A stretch of 64,000 bases of DNA from UBA8941 sp963780545 (GCA_963780545.1 CAWACK010000022.1:1-64000); one strand, 5' to 3'; positions 17,548 through 27,124 are shown, counted from the first letter of the stretch. The notes: generated by a model not told the origin, from the sequence alone. Translations and numbers: made by a program.

Positions 17548-18711
17548 TCAGCCGACTTGGTCATCTCTGATGAGTGCGACCATTAACAACCCGCATAGCC
17601 CTAAAACAGGCAGAACTACACCCATCAAGCTCCACCCCGAGTAGGCCAACATCAGGCCACCGAGCGCGGTGCCCGCACTGTACCCGAGCTGGGTCGAGGC
17701 GAAGTGAAGGCTCATGACGGCTCCGCCCTGCTTCGAGGACTGGTCCAGGCTCAGGGCGCTGTTCCCACTCAGCCTGAAGCCCATCACGAAGTTCCCAGCC
17801 ATGATAGCGGCAACGGAGAGAGCTAGGCCGGGCAAGAAGTGATATGCCAGCGTAGCGGCAGAGATGCCTAGCATGCCGACGATGGTGGTCTTCCTGGGTC
17901 CCAGGCCCCCTATCAGCCTGCTAGACGCGAAGCTTCCGACGATGTAGGAGGCGGCCGTACCCGTGAAGACTATGCCGGTCAGAACGGTGCCCGCCGCGTA
18001 GACCTCCTTAAGGAAGCTGAAGCAGTACAGATTAAGGCCCATCTCCGCGGTCGAGCAGAGTAGCGCGCCTCCCAGGCTTCTCATAGCGCCGCGGTTCCCG
18101 GCAACTCGACGCATGCTAACTATGATGCTTCCACCGCTGCCCCTGAACTTGGACTTGGGGAGGAGCACGGTTGTTGACGCCAGGCCAAGTACCCCTAAGA
18201 CCCCTGCGAACCCTAGGTAGGCTAGACGCCAGCCGCCGACCTGGGCTAGGACACCCACCGCGACCCCCCCGAATAGGAAGGAGGCTGCGGCTGCGATTCC
18301 GATCAGGCCCATGACCCTCCCCCTCTCATCCCTCTGGTAGTATTCTCCCACGAGTGTGGTCGTCATCGGCGAGGCAACAGCTATTCCCAGGCCGGCTGCC
18401 ACGGTGAACCCGAGTAGCACCATAAAGCTGGGTGAAAACGTGGATGCTATCGAGCTGGCCGCTATTATCGCCAGTCCCGCTATCAGCAGGCTCCTGTAGC
18501 TGAACCTGCTCGTCAACCCGGTGGCCATGAGACTGCCAAATAGGGCCGTTATGCTGATGACCGTCAAGAGCTGGCCCGTCAGCGATATCGACGTTCCGAG
18601 TGACAGACTGATCTCGACGAGCAGTAGGCTAAGCACCGCCACAGGAAGAGTCGTGCACATCATGCTGACGAAAAGGGCAGGAAGGGCCCGCCTCTTATCC
18701 TCGGAGGTCAT
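17548..18711 (-). CDS. MFS transporter
   Basis: 387 residues, 12 predicted helices. The loop GLTSRFSYRSLLIAGLAII between helices 2 and 3 and YYQRDERGRVMGLIGIAAA are typical of drug or sugar efflux permeases of the major facilitator superfamily. Substrate not predictable. The start ATG at 18711 gives the usual short cytoplasmic N-terminus (TSEDKRRALPALF). Confidence 0.85.
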   Translation of the reverse strand: MTSEDKRRALPALFVSMMCTTLPVAVLSLLLVEISLSLGTSISLTGQLLTVISITALFGSLMATGLTSRFSYRSLLIAGLAIIAASSIASTFSPSFMVLLGFTVAAGLGIAVASPMTTTLVGEYYQRDERGRVMGLIGIAAAASFLFGGVAVGVLAQVGGWRLAYLGFAGVLGVLGLASTTVLLPKSKFRGSGGSIIVSMRRVAGNRGAMRSLGGALLCSTAEMGLNLYCFSFLKEVYAAGTVLTGIVFTGTAASYIVGSFASSRLIGGLGPRKTTIVGMLGISAATLAYHFLPGLALSVAAIMAGNFVMGFRLSGNSALSLDQSSKQGGAVMSLHFASTQLGYSAGTALGGLMLAYSGWSLMGVVLPVLGLCGLLMVALIRDDQVG

Positions 18712-18777
18712 GTAGGCTGTTTATTTGATGTAATTTTTGTGCTTTTCTGTAGCGAGTGCGCGCGATGAGACGGTTCT

Positions 18778-18786
18778 CGCGCGCGC
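18778..18786. repeat. 9-base GC tract before a SHOCT remnant
   Basis: CGCGCGCGC; a second seven-base tract lies 20 bases to the left. Confidence 0.7.
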
Positions 18787-18870
18787 CTGTTGCTATAGTT
18801 AAGTTGCGTTATGCTGAGGGTGAGATTACCAAGGAGCAGTATGAGTAGATCCTCAGAACCCTAAGAATAG
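18787..18870 (+). pseudogene. SHOCT-domain remnant
   Basis: Right after the GC tract the frame reads VKLRYAEGEITKEQYE, then a stop in place of the expected residue, then ILRTLR. It matches the SHOCT tail of the gene at 11160 (QRYARGEISKEQFD). Everything upstream of this motif is missing. Confidence 0.6.
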
Positions 18871-19124
18871 TTTGCGCTCGTACGCGCGAATGGCTTCATT
18901 TTGATGCGCGTGCGCGAGATTCATTAAACTGAGCATACGCGAAGGGGGCTAATCCCTGGTCTTTTAAACTGCTAATTACCCATTTTTTTTCGGGGAGTAT
19001 TCCCATATTCCCTTTACCTCCGACAGACAAGCTGGGGCCGAATAGGCCCCAAATTCTCGCATTCTCTTCGATGATTTGAATATACGCCAACGATTCCGCA
19101 TCTCACGCGCATGATCTTTGTTTT

Positions 19125-19283
19125 CTATTCCTCAATCTTATGAGGAGGAATTAAGCTTCTCCTAGTCCTAACCCGATCAACACCGCCCCCGATGATCGCC
19201 CCAACGTTTATGGCGGTCGCGTCGAAGAGGCCGAGTTTCTGCTTCAGCTCACCCTCCTTAGACAGGGGTAGACCCTCTTCCAT
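19125..19283 (-). pseudogene. N-terminal stub of an APC-type amino acid permease
   Basis: ATG at 19283, 52 codons. KQKLGLFDATAINVGAIIGG is the diagnostic first helix of APC-superfamily permeases, where the unwound glycine segment binds substrate. After GGG the sequence turns to unrelated basic residues and stops, so only about 34 of some 450 residues survive. Confidence 0.7.
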
Positions 19284-19400
19284 ATGAGTTGAAGCACCGT
19301 TAATTAAACTAGAACCGTTAAGTCGTAGCCTATTGGAGCCGCGCGTAGTTCACGCGATATGCATATCAGCCTAAACGAGACAAAAATGTAGTTACAAGAT

Positions 19401-19408
19401 TTTATAAG
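19401..19408 (+). promoter_or_regulatory. TATA box of the M24 peptidase gene
   Basis: TTTATAAG, 28 bases before the TTG at 19429 and 37 before the ATG at 19438. The spacing suits a leaderless TTG or a ten-base leader. Confidence 0.55.
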
Positions 19409-19428
19409 ACTTAGGGTTACCCTTTCAC

Positions 19429-20535
19429 TTGAATGGTATGAACTCGGGTGAAATAAGTCAGAGACAGGAAAAAGCTAGAAATCTGCTAACGGACAGAGAG
19501 CTGGACGCGTTCGTACTAGCGTCAAGTGAGAACATACGATACCTATCTGGTGTGACCGAACCAAGCGTACATTCGTGCAGTGTATTGATTATCCCAAGAC
19601 AGTCCGAGCCTACACTCACTGTCCTGTGGCTTGACGAAGAGGCGGCCCAGGAGCAGGTTGAAGGAGTCAATGTAGTAACGTATACGCCTCAGTCTTTCGG
19701 GTTGACCGTAACGAATCTTATAAAACAACTCAACATAGAAAAAATCAGTTTGGGCATGGATCCGAGGGCTCTAACGCGGCTGAGTGATTCGTTTAGAAGG
19801 TCACTTCCTCAGGCGACTCTTCAGAACGCCTCCAAGACCGTTACGGAGCTAAGATGGGTGAAGTCATTGGGGGAGATTCAGATGATGCGGAAGGCCTGTG
19901 AGATCGCGGACCAAGGGATGAGGGCCGCTCAAGAGTCCTTGAGGCCTGGTGTCACGGAGCTCCACGTAGCAGCGCAGGCGGAGCATGCCATGCTGGAGCT
20001 TGGCTCAGAGCCAATAAAACATCGCACGATAGTGGGCTCAGGGCGTAGGGCAGGGCTGGTTCACCCCTTTGCCACCGATAAGAAGATAGATGAAGGCGAA
20101 ATGGTTGCGATTGATCTAGGCGCAGTCTATCAGGGTTATTGCTCAGATTTGGCTAGGACCTTCTTCACAAGCGGGGTTGGGGGCGAAATTGAGAGCGACT
20201 ACGAGTCTATGAGGGTGATAGAGGAGAATATTATGAAAAAGATGCGTCGGGGTGTTCCGATTAAGGAGCTTGAAGCCTTCGCGAACGTAGTCGCCAAGGA
20301 AAATGGTCGTCAGCTTATCGGCCACCTAGGCCACAGCATAGGGCTCGAAGTGGAGGAACAACCTGACCTCGGCTTTGTTGTTGGACCCACAATCGACGCC
20401 AAGCTGGAGGCCAATATGCTTGTGGCTCTGATACAGAGTTCACTTAAGTCTAATAACTCGCTGGGTATAAGACTGGAAGACACTATGCTAGTGACGGAAT
20501 CAGGAGTCGAAACTTTAACTAGATACCCTAAATGA
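19429..20535 (+). CDS. M24 (Xaa-Pro dipeptidase-like) protein lacking key residues
   Basis: 368 residues: an N-terminal creatinase domain (1-140) and a C-terminal pita-bread fold. Metal ligands Asp229 (VAIDLG), Asp240 (YCSDLARTF), His302 (GHLGHSIGLE) and Glu350 (IRLEDTMLV) are present. The glutamate that normally sits in the TIEPG motif is Gln336 (ALIQSS), and the catalytic His of the usual GLEVHE motif is Glu309 (GLEVEE). It may bind metal poorly or have lost peptidase activity. The start (TTG 19429 or ATG 19438) follows a clear TATA box. Confidence 0.85.
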   Translation: MNGMNSGEISQRQEKARNLLTDRELDAFVLASSENIRYLSGVTEPSVHSCSVLIIPRQSEPTLTVLWLDEEAAQEQVEGVNVVTYTPQSFGLTVTNLIKQLNIEKISLGMDPRALTRLSDSFRRSLPQATLQNASKTVTELRWVKSLGEIQMMRKACEIADQGMRAAQESLRPGVTELHVAAQAEHAMLELGSEPIKHRTIVGSGRRAGLVHPFATDKKIDEGEMVAIDLGAVYQGYCSDLARTFFTSGVGGEIESDYESMRVIEENIMKKMRRGVPIKELEAFANVVAKENGRQLIGHLGHSIGLEVEEQPDLGFVVGPTIDAKLEANMLVALIQSSLKSNNSLGIRLEDTMLVTESGVETLTRYPK

Positions 20536-20888
20536 ATCACTAAAACGCTGAGTTTCTCAGCGGAGATTAATGGTAAGTTCTTTAACCCTATAAAATATTT
20601 GATTATGGGGCAATCCCTACTCACGATCCTAGACAAATCTGAATTTTGGTGTTACTACACCTTTCAGGGCCATAATTTTAATAAAACTACTCTATACACT
20701 TAACAAATCGCCCATTGCGCGCGCATGCCGCCACACTTAGGGCATATAGGATCACACCGAGTGCCAGCAGGGTTCGCGAGCGCGAGTGCGCACGATTAGT
20801 AGATGCTTGAACTGGGATCTGACGATAATCGATTAGATGCCTAATCTAGGTTTATATTCGAAGACTCCAAAATTTTTTTGGTGGTTCT
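20536..20888. other. Intergenic region with a GC tract and a zinc-knuckle scrap
   Basis: No intact gene. On the minus strand CDPICPKCGG is encoded between a GCGAGCGCGAGTGCGC stretch (about 20776) and the GC tract 20717-20724, perhaps a slice of a zinc-ribbon gene. AT-rich sequence before 20889 probably holds the promoter of the VOC gene. Confidence 0.35.
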
Positions 20889-21266
20889 ATGAATGAGGTA
20901 GTTCACTTCGAGATACCAGTGGAGGACATTGGTCGCGCGGGCAAGTTCTATAAAACCGTCTTCGGATGGCAGTTGACGCCCATGAAGGAGATGGAGTACA
21001 CGATGGTTCAGACTACGGAGCTGGATGAGAACAGGATGCCGAAGAAGCCGGGGGCCATAAACGGTGGGATTGCGAAGAGGAGGCGAAACTACAGGAGCCC
21101 AATTGTCGTAATCGCGGTACCAGACATCAAGGAGGCTCTGGCATTGGTTAAGAAGAATGGCGGTAAGGTGGTGGGTAAGAAAATGGAGGTCCCGAAGAGG
21201 GGTTGGTCCGCCTACTTCAAGGATCCTGAGGGAAACGTCATCGGGTTATGGCAGAATTTGATGTAG
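20889..21266 (+). CDS. VOC (glyoxalase/dioxygenase-fold) protein
   Basis: 125 residues, ATG preceded by GGTGG. VVHFEIPVEDIGRAGKFYKT is the first beta-alpha-beta unit, and GWSAYFKDPEGNVIGLWQN the closing one, the tandem layout of a single-chain VOC domain. Possible metal ligands are His5 and Glu at the DPEGN strand. Function not predictable; such proteins range from lyases to antibiotic-binding proteins. Confidence 0.85.
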   Translation: MNEVVHFEIPVEDIGRAGKFYKTVFGWQLTPMKEMEYTMVQTTELDENRMPKKPGAINGGIAKRRRNYRSPIVVIAVPDIKEALALVKKNGGKVVGKKMEVPKRGWSAYFKDPEGNVIGLWQNLM

Positions 21267-21275
21267 CTGCTGTGT

Positions 21276-21482
21276 GTGCTTGCTCGCGGTAAGGCAATGT
21301 TTCTTTATCGGGACAGCGTATCTGAGATGATTATCAAACGGCAAAGGGTAGACTCGTATAGATTACTTGAACTTCTAGAGTGCCTCGTCTTCCTCGTTGT
21401 CCTCGCTGGGTTGACGGGCCTCGGCTTCATCCTCATCCTTACCCCCAAACTCATGCAGCTCGCGCAGCTCGATTATTTTTGA
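21276..21482 (+). CDS. Possible single-helix membrane peptide
   Basis: 68 codons from a GTG, or 62 from the ATG at 21297. It contains one long hydrophobic stretch, LECLVFLVVLAGLTGLGFIL. The end overlaps the convergent gene by ten bases. No family recognised and no clear ribosome binding site. Confidence 0.35.
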   Translation: MLARGKAMFLYRDSVSEMIIKRQRVDSYRLLELLECLVFLVVLAGLTGLGFILILTPKLMQLAQLDYF

Positions 21483-22363
21483 CGAGGTTTCGAGTCTAGT
21501 TTGATCCTATAGTCGACGACGTCTCTAACATCAAAGGACAGTGTGAGACCAGCCCAGCTGAGCCTGCCCCGTACCCTCTCCCGTCCCCGAAGGAGCCTGG
21601 CTTTAGCTGGTCTAAACACTGTGAAGGATGTGTCTCCGTCGAGTGTCGAGAGTGTTGCCTCTGATGCGTTGATCTTCTCCCATGCACCAATTTTATCGTC
21701 GATGAGGGTGGAGTCGGCAAAATCACATCTTCTGAATACTGAGGCGCCCTGTTCGTTGAGCATGATGAGTTCCACGCATCCTTCAATGAGCTTCGTATAT
21801 GCCTTGATCTCGACCTCATCTGTGTGGATTTTGTAGAGCACCCGGACCGACCCTCTTGGTTCGGTGGGGAGGAAGTTCGTACTCACCCCTGCTATTTTCC
21901 TGAGTTCAATTACCTTATCGAATACCGGCCTTAATGCACCAAGTGACAGGTAGAGGATGCTGAAGATGCGGTGAATGGGATGGTAGAGGTTATCGGTTAT
22001 CCTTGATCCTCTGAGGCTTTTTATCGAGATGGTATCCATCTCGTAAGTCTTCTCTATGATGGGATAGGGTTCACATTGGATCATCCTGAGCGTCGCTGAG
22101 CCCGGGAAGAGCGTCTTGTCTTTGAATATTGCTATCGGTAGTCCGAAGCCAGCTCCCTCCTCAACGAGCTCAACGCTTCCCTTGACAAGGATCAGCGCCT
22201 TATGTATCTCAGCTATCTCGAGGTTTCCCGGTCTCCTATCGGGATATACCCTGAGGGAAAGGCCCTCTGCCACCTCTATGGTTATTGGTTCCGCTGAGAT
22301 TGAATAGCGAGCCCGCGACGTAATCACCATGGAGACCATTATTGTGGCGTGCAATAAACCCAA
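21473..22363 (-). CDS. Conserved-looking protein of unknown function
   Basis: 296 residues, or about 287 from the internal ATG (MVSMVITSR). Beta-rich throughout, with EPITIEVAEGLSLRVYPDR near the start, a helical middle (PIHRIFSILYLSLGAL) and repeated short strands at the end. No membrane segment, metal motif or known domain recognised. Composition and codon use look like the intact neighbours, so it is very probably a real gene. It diverges from the radical SAM gene with about 150 bases between them. Confidence 0.7.
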   Translation of the reverse strand: MGLLHATIMVSMVITSRARYSISAEPITIEVAEGLSLRVYPDRRPGNLEIAEIHKALILVKGSVELVEEGAGFGLPIAIFKDKTLFPGSATLRMIQCEPYPIIEKTYEMDTISIKSLRGSRITDNLYHPIHRIFSILYLSLGALRPVFDKVIELRKIAGVSTNFLPTEPRGSVRVLYKIHTDEVEIKAYTKLIEGCVELIMLNEQGASVFRRCDFADSTLIDDKIGAWEKINASEATLSTLDGDTSFTVFRPAKARLLRGRERVRGRLSWAGLTLSFDVRDVVDYRIKLDSKPRQK

Positions 22364-22511
22364 TAGAGGTTTTCAGTTGTTTTCGGCTAATTATGTAGGA
22401 GACTATAATTTACTTCGTAATATGGCAACACGCATGTGATCGCGTAGTGGCTTCAGGGTCTGCCTTGCCAAGGTTTAATAACATTTTTTCGGATGAGGTA
22501 ACTGTTCTAGC

Positions 22512-23990
22512 TTGACCGGCGAGAAGGTGTCATTGATCAAGGGTGTTGGAGGAGTGAGAATTCTACTTGTATTTCCAGGTAAGTACAATGCTCCCAACCC
22601 GCAGGTTCCACTCTCACTTCTGCACCTAGCCGCCTACCTCAAAAGAGGTGGTTTCGATGTTGGGATCTTTGATATGAGGACTGAGAGGTACAGGGATTCA
22701 CTTATTCGGAGCCCACTTTTCGTAGGTATTAGCTCAATGAGCGGCCACCAGATAAGGTACGGGGTCGACTTCGCTCAGAAGGTTAGAGAGGCAGATGAAA
22801 AGATACCGATCGTTTGGGGGGGAGTCCACCCATCTCTGCTGCCGGAGCAGACCGTGGCAGATAGGTCCGTGGACGTTGTGGTGCGTGGTGAGGGTGAGGA
22901 GACAATCGTTGATCTCGCTAATAGTTTCGCTGCAGGTCATCCCCTCGATGATGTTTTAGGTATAACCTACAAAGTCGACGGAAAAATTAGGAGCACCCCC
23001 GACAGGCCACCAATTACATTGGATGAAGTCCCCATCGATCTCCCCTACGAGCTGATCGATGCGGACCATTATCCATCCTTTAAGTCGGGTCGATTCCACA
23101 TACAGACAAGCAGGGGTTGTCCACACAGGTGTGGGTTCTGCTACAACTCCGTTTTCAACAAGAGGACTTGGAGGTGTAAGAGCGTTGAGCGGGTTCTTGA
23201 TGAGTTCGAGTTTGTTCATGAGAAGTACCCCGATATGAGGTGTTTGGATATAATAGACGACAACTACTTCGTGGACGGGGCCAGGGTCGAGGCCATCTGC
23301 AGGGGGTTGATTGAGCGAAGCGTCGACGTCACCTGGCGCGCGGACTGCAGGTTCGACTACATGTCAAGATACGGTGAGAACTTCATCAGGCTCCTCGAGA
23401 AGTCGGGGTGCGTTGAGCTAAACTTCGGAGCCGAGACGGGTTCAGAGCGGCTCCTGGAGCTCATCCATAAGGATGTCACAACCGAGATGATGTTCAAATC
23501 CGTCGAGAAGCTGAGAGACTTCGCCCCCACCATAGAGCCCTACGTGTTTTGGATGAGCGGGCTCCCTAAGGAAACTGAGGAGGATCTGAAGGAAACTTAC
23601 AGAGTCATGGAGAGGCTGTCGGAGATTAACGGTAAGACGCAGCACGTTGAGATATGCATCTACACGCCCTTCCCCAGCCCGATGCTTGAGGAGTTCTCGT
23701 CGGATTACAGGCTGCCGACGTCCCTTGAGGAGTGGGGAGCCGTCGACGTCTTCCACTTCAGGCCCCCGTGGCATGAGAAGAGCTACGTCGACAAGCTGGA
23801 GGCAATCTCAGCCGTAACTAGGTACACCTTCTACCCTGAAGACAGGATAAGGGAGATGAAGCAGCCTCTCAGAGCAGGGTACAAGCTCATGCATACGCTG
23901 GCGAGTTACAGGTGGAAACACAAGTACTTCGGTGCTCCACTGGAGCTGAAGGCCGCCAGCTCCCTGTCCCGTATGCTGCGTGGCTACTGA
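22512..23990 (+). CDS. B12-binding-domain radical SAM protein
   Basis: About 492 residues. The N-terminal domain (roughly 15-150) is the cobalamin-binding Rossmann fold of class B radical SAM enzymes (RILLVFPGKYNAPNPQVPLS, GGVHPSLLPEQ). The radical SAM core has C203, C207 and C210 in RGCPHRCGFC and the NFGAETGSERLLELI helix. Such enzymes methylate or rearrange unactivated carbons. The TTG at 22512 is the first start; the GTG at 22554 with a GGAG just before it fits the family's usual beginning better. The next gene starts at the base after its stop, so it is cotranscribed with a mannosyltransferase and a GT2, suggesting modification of a glycan or lipid. Confidence 0.9.
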   Translation: MTGEKVSLIKGVGGVRILLVFPGKYNAPNPQVPLSLLHLAAYLKRGGFDVGIFDMRTERYRDSLIRSPLFVGISSMSGHQIRYGVDFAQKVREADEKIPIVWGGVHPSLLPEQTVADRSVDVVVRGEGEETIVDLANSFAAGHPLDDVLGITYKVDGKIRSTPDRPPITLDEVPIDLPYELIDADHYPSFKSGRFHIQTSRGCPHRCGFCYNSVFNKRTWRCKSVERVLDEFEFVHEKYPDMRCLDIIDDNYFVDGARVEAICRGLIERSVDVTWRADCRFDYMSRYGENFIRLLEKSGCVELNFGAETGSERLLELIHKDVTTEMMFKSVEKLRDFAPTIEPYVFWMSGLPKETEEDLKETYRVMERLSEINGKTQHVEICIYTPFPSPMLEEFSSDYRLPTSLEEWGAVDVFHFRPPWHEKSYVDKLEAISAVTRYTFYPEDRIREMKQPLRAGYKLMHTLASYRWKHKYFGAPLELKAASSLSRMLRGY

Positions 23991-25229
23991 ATGAACGCGG
24001 CCAGCGTGGACACATCGCACCGAATACACAGACTCATGGACGGGGACATCTACCTCGGAGTGAGGATACCTAAAAGATTCATCGTCTCCGTCGCTGCTAT
24101 TCTCGTCGTGAAGGCATTGATGGCCTTCACAGTGTATTCCTGGCTGAACCTCGGAGTCGTAGAAGACTACTGGATGAACCAGAGCAAGGTCTTCTCAGGG
24201 CCACAGAACAACATCCTCTGGCAGAATCCCTACAACGCACCGAGGTGGGAGTACCTGTTCCTTGGCTGGGACAGCGCCTGGTACCTAAGCATAATAGCTA
24301 AAGGTTACTCCTTCAGCCAACAGAGCATCGCCTTCTTCCCCGGACTCCCAGTGGTCTCCAGTTTAATTAACGCGGTTTTAACCAACCCTGTCTCATCTCT
24401 TTTGGTCGTCACCCTCCTTTCAGGGATTGCTTGGGTCCCGTTGTTTCAGGCTGTCTCGGAGCACTACATGGGAAGGGAACTAGCCCTAGCCTCGACCCTG
24501 ATCTTTGCCCTATCCCCATTTACACTCCTCTTCTCCACAGTAGCCTACTCGGAGGGGTTGTTCCTACTCCTGAGCCTGGGCTCATGGTGGCTGTGTCTGA
24601 ATGGCAGATTCAGGGCCGCTACGATACTCGCCACTCTATCCGCAGCCACGAGGCCGGTGGGGCTTCTCCTCGCGGTGCCAATCTTCCTCAAGGCGCTGAA
24701 GACGAAACAGGCTAAACCCTTCTCAGAGAAACTGATAATCCTCCTCGTCCCAGGCCTCGGCTATCTGTCTGCGTGGGTGAACGGATGGCTCCAAACCGGA
24801 AACCTCTACGCGATCATTTCAGTCAATGAGTGGGAGTCGATGTACACCTTCTTGACCTTCGTAACAAAGATTCTCCCCAACCATCTTTTTGACTCGTTTT
24901 CTGTGGTCACTCAGTACCTCTCGGTTAACTCGCTTCTCCCCTTCTTCATTTTACTTTTCCTAATCGTGACTCCACTTATGGGTGCTCGCCTAATCAGAAT
25001 CGACAGCGAGCTCGCGGTCTATATCCTGTTGTATTACCTTGGGATTCTCGTCTTTGGGGCAATATTGTCGATCCCACGTTACCTCTCCCTACTCTTCCCA
25101 CTTTGGCTAAACCCGTACGTGTCGCGGAAAATCACCGAGAAACACCTACTAATACCATGCTTAATGCTGTCTGTGGTGGTAACGGTGGTTTTGTGGGTGA
25201 GTTTTCTCAACGGGATCTTCGTCGGTTGA
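23991..25229 (+). CDS. PIG-V-like integral membrane mannosyltransferase
   Basis: 412 residues with about ten helices. The first loop LFLGWDSAWYLSIIAKGY and AFFPGLPVVSSLI match the PIG-V (GT76) family, in which the Asp of WDS(A/G)WY is the likely catalytic base; LSAATRPVGLLLAVP is the second family motif. These enzymes use lipid-linked sugar outside the cytoplasmic face. Its ATG directly follows the TGA of the radical SAM gene (TGAATG), giving translational coupling. Confidence 0.85.
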   Translation: MNAASVDTSHRIHRLMDGDIYLGVRIPKRFIVSVAAILVVKALMAFTVYSWLNLGVVEDYWMNQSKVFSGPQNNILWQNPYNAPRWEYLFLGWDSAWYLSIIAKGYSFSQQSIAFFPGLPVVSSLINAVLTNPVSSLLVVTLLSGIAWVPLFQAVSEHYMGRELALASTLIFALSPFTLLFSTVAYSEGLFLLLSLGSWWLCLNGRFRAATILATLSAATRPVGLLLAVPIFLKALKTKQAKPFSEKLIILLVPGLGYLSAWVNGWLQTGNLYAIISVNEWESMYTFLTFVTKILPNHLFDSFSVVTQYLSVNSLLPFFILLFLIVTPLMGARLIRIDSELAVYILLYYLGILVFGAILSIPRYLSLLFPLWLNPYVSRKITEKHLLIPCLMLSVVVTVVLWVSFLNGIFVG

Positions 25230-25283
25230 CTCGCAGATAGGAGGGTGACTGTTTAAGTTTCAGCGTTCCAAAAAATCACCAAG

Positions 25284-26816
25284 TTGCCAATCAAGGAACG
25301 CACACCCAGTCTAAACTATAATCTACTCAACTACAACGCCTCACTTCACAGACTAATCGAAAAAAAGACGAATAGACTGCAGAAGATGGCTCTATTCTCC
25401 ACATCGACCGCAATCCTCTTCTCCGGCGGACCTAAAATCACCAGCACGCTCAGCGAAGTCATCTACGCAACCAAGCTCTTTTGGCTCATCCCAATACCAG
25501 TATTCATGATCCAAGCCACGGGAACACAGAGGGCCCTGACACCAGACCTATTGATCAGCCCCGAGACACTCGTTAACAGAGGCTTGGAGATTAGTAGAAA
25601 GAGAATTATATACACCATAACGACCCGCGGTGAAAACCTCACAACCCTGAGGAACACCTTCAAATCGACGAAGCACTGGCTGTTCGCCGTTAAGAGTACG
25701 TATGGGCTCGATTTCCGCTCCGAGATCTGGATCGTTACAGAGGAGGACCGATTCCGCGAGGAGCGCCGGTTCTTCGAGGGACTCGAGGCTGAGGGTGCCA
25801 TATTATTTGTGATCCCAGAGGGATACGAGACCCCGAACCACTCCCGCTTCAAGGCGAGGGCCCTGCAGTATGCTACCGAGACTAGGATCGATAGGGACAT
25901 AGACACAGCCGACGATTGGGTATACCACCAGGACACCGAAACGATGGTCGGGGAGGATACGATTCTGGGCATCCTCGACTTCATCACGGATACGAGTGAT
26001 GGCCGCCTGTCGGGTGCTGGGGTGATACTCTATCCTCAGGATTGGAGATACAGGTTCAACTCGGTCGAGGAGACAACCAGATCCGTAGGCGACATAGGCG
26101 CCATGGGGCAGATGAACATGTGGGGGACCGTCCCCTTCGGCTATCATGGCTCACACCTCCTAGTTAGGGCGGACGTAGAGAATGAGATAGGTTGGGACTT
26201 CGGCAGGGTAAGGTCGGAGGACCTGCTATTCAGCCTAAAGCTTCGAGAGCGGTTTGGCAGCGTGACTAGGAGGCTTAAGGGGTTTGCCTATGAAAAGCCT
26301 CCATTCACAGTCAGAGACCAGCTGAAGCAGAGGAGAAGGTGGATACTCGGCACAATAGAGGTCCTCAGACGCGGAGACGTCGAGTTAAAGCATAAATTGC
26401 CCATAGTCTATAGCCTCGGATCCTGGTTAACCGCCCTCCCATCGATCGTGGCTGCTGTCCTCGGAGTGCTCGTGCCTTCGGGGGGAGTCTTCCCGGTTGT
26501 CGGCGGCCTAATTTCAGGCTTCATGTGGTGGAGCATCTACAGCGCCTACAAGGTCGGCTTGGAGATGCATGAGGTATACATTGACAGGCTCGAGCCTCAC
26601 AAGCGGCTCAAGTTGGTATGTGGCGCGACGTTGGGGATGTTCTTCGACGCCGTGGCTCCATGGTATGCTCTACTTAGGTGGACCTCGAAGTATGAGGAGA
26701 TTAAGAAAGACTACCCCCGGGAGAATAATTCGGAGATCATCTTAGGAGATTCAGAACATCGGGTCGAGGATGATGGGGAAGTTACGGAGGTGAGCTCCGG
26801 TAACCTGATACCTTGA
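25284..26816 (+). CDS. Membrane glycosyltransferase, GT2 family (Egghead/cellulose synthase-like)
   Basis: 510 residues, TTG start. Two helices near the N-terminus, a GT-A domain with DDWVYHQDTETMVGED (the DxD site near residue 215), the catalytic SEDLLF (about 312) and QRRRW (about 350), then several C-terminal helices. The pattern is closest to beta-mannosyltransferases of the Egghead type. Third gene of the radical SAM / mannosyltransferase cluster (54-base gap), so probably part of the same glycan pathway. The Glu/Asp-rich C-terminal tail is cytoplasmic. Confidence 0.85.
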   Translation: MPIKERTPSLNYNLLNYNASLHRLIEKKTNRLQKMALFSTSTAILFSGGPKITSTLSEVIYATKLFWLIPIPVFMIQATGTQRALTPDLLISPETLVNRGLEISRKRIIYTITTRGENLTTLRNTFKSTKHWLFAVKSTYGLDFRSEIWIVTEEDRFREERRFFEGLEAEGAILFVIPEGYETPNHSRFKARALQYATETRIDRDIDTADDWVYHQDTETMVGEDTILGILDFITDTSDGRLSGAGVILYPQDWRYRFNSVEETTRSVGDIGAMGQMNMWGTVPFGYHGSHLLVRADVENEIGWDFGRVRSEDLLFSLKLRERFGSVTRRLKGFAYEKPPFTVRDQLKQRRRWILGTIEVLRRGDVELKHKLPIVYSLGSWLTALPSIVAAVLGVLVPSGGVFPVVGGLISGFMWWSIYSAYKVGLEMHEVYIDRLEPHKRLKLVCGATLGMFFDAVAPWYALLRWTSKYEEIKKDYPRENNSEIILGDSEHRVEDDGEVTEVSSGNLIP

Positions 26817-26941
26817 GAGAGTGCGCGAAAATGTAATCGTGTTTGAGATCGATTGGAGGCGAACGCATGGAAATTTGGTCTACTGGTCTAGGTAGTATAC
26901 TCACGCTACGACGTGAACGAAGTTGAGTGAGAAATCCGTGG

Positions 26942-26965
26942 AAATCAGCATAGTTCGGCGATGCT
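26942..26965 (+). repeat. 24-base copy of the 3' end of the zinc deacylase gene
   Basis: Identical over 24 bases to 27880-27903, which encodes the final residues (IAEL) and stop of the gene at 27883. The match ends at CGCTGCGTGCGCC. It is an isolated gene tail in an otherwise empty region. Confidence 0.65.
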
Positions 26966-27124
26966 CGCTGCGTGCGCCTGTGTTGGCTGTAGGCGGTACT
27001 TGTAGGAGAGGTTCATTGTAGTTTCTTGGCCTCGATGCGCGCGCATACTCCCAAGTAAAGAATGTAAGAGTTATATGTAGGAATACCAATTGAACTCTTA
27101 GTGAAACCCACATTGGAGATAAGT

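Noticed and set aside
20929..23340. CGCGCG hexamers within the VOC and radical SAM genes
   Set aside because: Six-base alternations are expected about 30 times by chance in the window; only tracts of eight or more were counted as signal.
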